DNA from: Flavobacteriales bacterium | GTDB lineage: Bacteria; Bacteroidota; Bacteroidia; Flavobacteriales; BACL11 | Assembly (NCBI GenBank): GCA_018695965.1 | Contig: JABHQB010000151.1 | Location: 1 to 5,131 of the forward strand | DNA length: 5,131 nucleotides | Reading direction: 5' to 3' | Shown: positions 4,725 to 5,131 of the stretch, in pieces | How the letters are laid out: each line of letters begins with the position of its first letter | Numbering within the stretch: position 1 is the stretch's first letter | Made by a program: the position numbers and the translations under genes | Notes under the pieces: generated by a model | Told to the model about the DNA's origin: nothing | Database searches by the model: none | Seen by the model: only the letters and a program-made list of their open reading frames with translations

Positions 4725-5131
4725 AAATAAGAAAACTATTAATTATTATAGTAAGTATCATCATCTTACTAATGTTCGGATTAGTGTCATACGTTAGTTA
4801 TGACATGGGAATAAGCTATGGAGAACAGAATGCAGAAGAAATAAGATTATCAAGAACTACAGACTCTTTGGTTCATAAGGAAATGATAAAATCAGTGTCA
4901 GTTATCAAAGTAAATAATTCTGATTTACAATCTGAAATAAGTAGTTCTGGTAGAGTTGTCTCATTAAATAATATCAATATCTCTTCAGAAGTTAGCGGAA
5001 AGTTAGAAGGGAACTTCTCAATTAAAAAAGGAACTAAATTCCGTAAAGGAGATGTATTATTCAAAATAAAAAATACAGATGTAAAACTTTTAGCAGATGC
5101 CAAAAAAAGTAATTTTATGAATTTACTTTCT
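4721..5131 (+). CDS. RND efflux periplasmic adaptor (membrane fusion protein), 3' end beyond window
   Basis: The first 137 codons of a HlyD/AcrA-type adaptor, which links an inner-membrane RND pump to an outer-membrane channel. Residues 5-25 are an N-terminal hydrophobic anchor or signal (KLLIIIVSIIILLMFGL) with no lipobox. A charged linker follows to ~60. From about 74 comes the family pattern SSSGRVVSLNNINISSEVSGKL, then FSIKKGTKFRKGDVLFKI at ~99-116, the first half of the lipoyl-like barrel domain, and then the start of the helical hairpin (DVKLLADAKKS). The ATG overlaps the TetR stop by the ATGA arrangement, which fixes the start and implies coupled translation. The pump and outer-membrane genes are expected just downstream but are not visible. 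The substrate is unknown, and an ABC (MacA-like) partner cannot be ruled out. Confidence 0.85.
   Translation, partial: MKIRKLLIIIVSIIILLMFGLVSYVSYDMGISYGEQNAEEIRLSRTTDSLVHKEMIKSVSVIKVNNSDLQSEISSSGRVVSLNNINISSEVSGKLEGNFSIKKGTKFRKGDVLFKIKNTDVKLLADAKKSNFMNLLS

Noticed and set aside
4873..5103. 76-codon minus-strand frame opposite the adaptor gene
   Set aside because: The plus strand here clearly encodes the lipoyl-like barrel of the efflux adaptor in an uninterrupted frame from 4721.

Overview
This is an AT-rich window (roughly 30% G+C by eye). It looks like a member of the Bacteroidota, most probably a marine-type flavobacterium. Four things point there: a secreted PKD-domain protein with a Flavobacteriales-style C-terminal tail, a TlpA-family thioredoxin protein of the Bacteroidota type, no Shine-Dalgarno sequences but A/T-rich start regions, and perfect matches to the Bacteroidota -7 promoter element TAnnTTTG upstream of four genes. 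The assignment is inferred from protein style and promoter grammar, not from a database search.

Left part, minus strand. Positions 46-1152 encode a secreted protein: signal peptide, one PKD domain, three Cys-rich repeats and a C-terminal tail that resembles a type IX secretion signal. Positions 1380-2459 encode a membrane Delta-9-type acyl-CoA desaturase with all three histidine boxes. Its reading frame continues upstream with plausible N-terminal sequence but has no ATG there, so its start is unresolved. Positions 2460-2811 form a divergent intergenic region rich in inverted repeats.

Middle, plus strand. Positions 2812-3999 hold a TlpA/ResA-like thioredoxin gene broken by one in-frame TAA at 2983-2985. 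The frame is the same on both sides, and the 65 codons between the stop and the next ATG (3181) read as family sequence. This is best called a pseudogene or a nonsense-interrupted gene. An intrinsic terminator (4066-4094) follows.

Right part, plus strand. A TetR/AcrR-type repressor (4143-4724) overlaps by ATGA the start of a periplasmic adaptor (membrane fusion protein) gene that runs off the window (4721 to beyond 5131). An 18-bp perfect palindrome and a TAnnTTTG box sit just before the repressor. The layout is that of a self-regulated RND-type efflux operon, and the position of the -7 box suggests a nearly leaderless mRNA.

I see no RNA gene, insertion sequence, CRISPR array or complete novel system. 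The most unusual points are the nonsense-interrupted TlpA gene, the desaturase without an obvious start codon, the Cys-repeat module of the secreted protein and the cluster of palindromes in the control regions.
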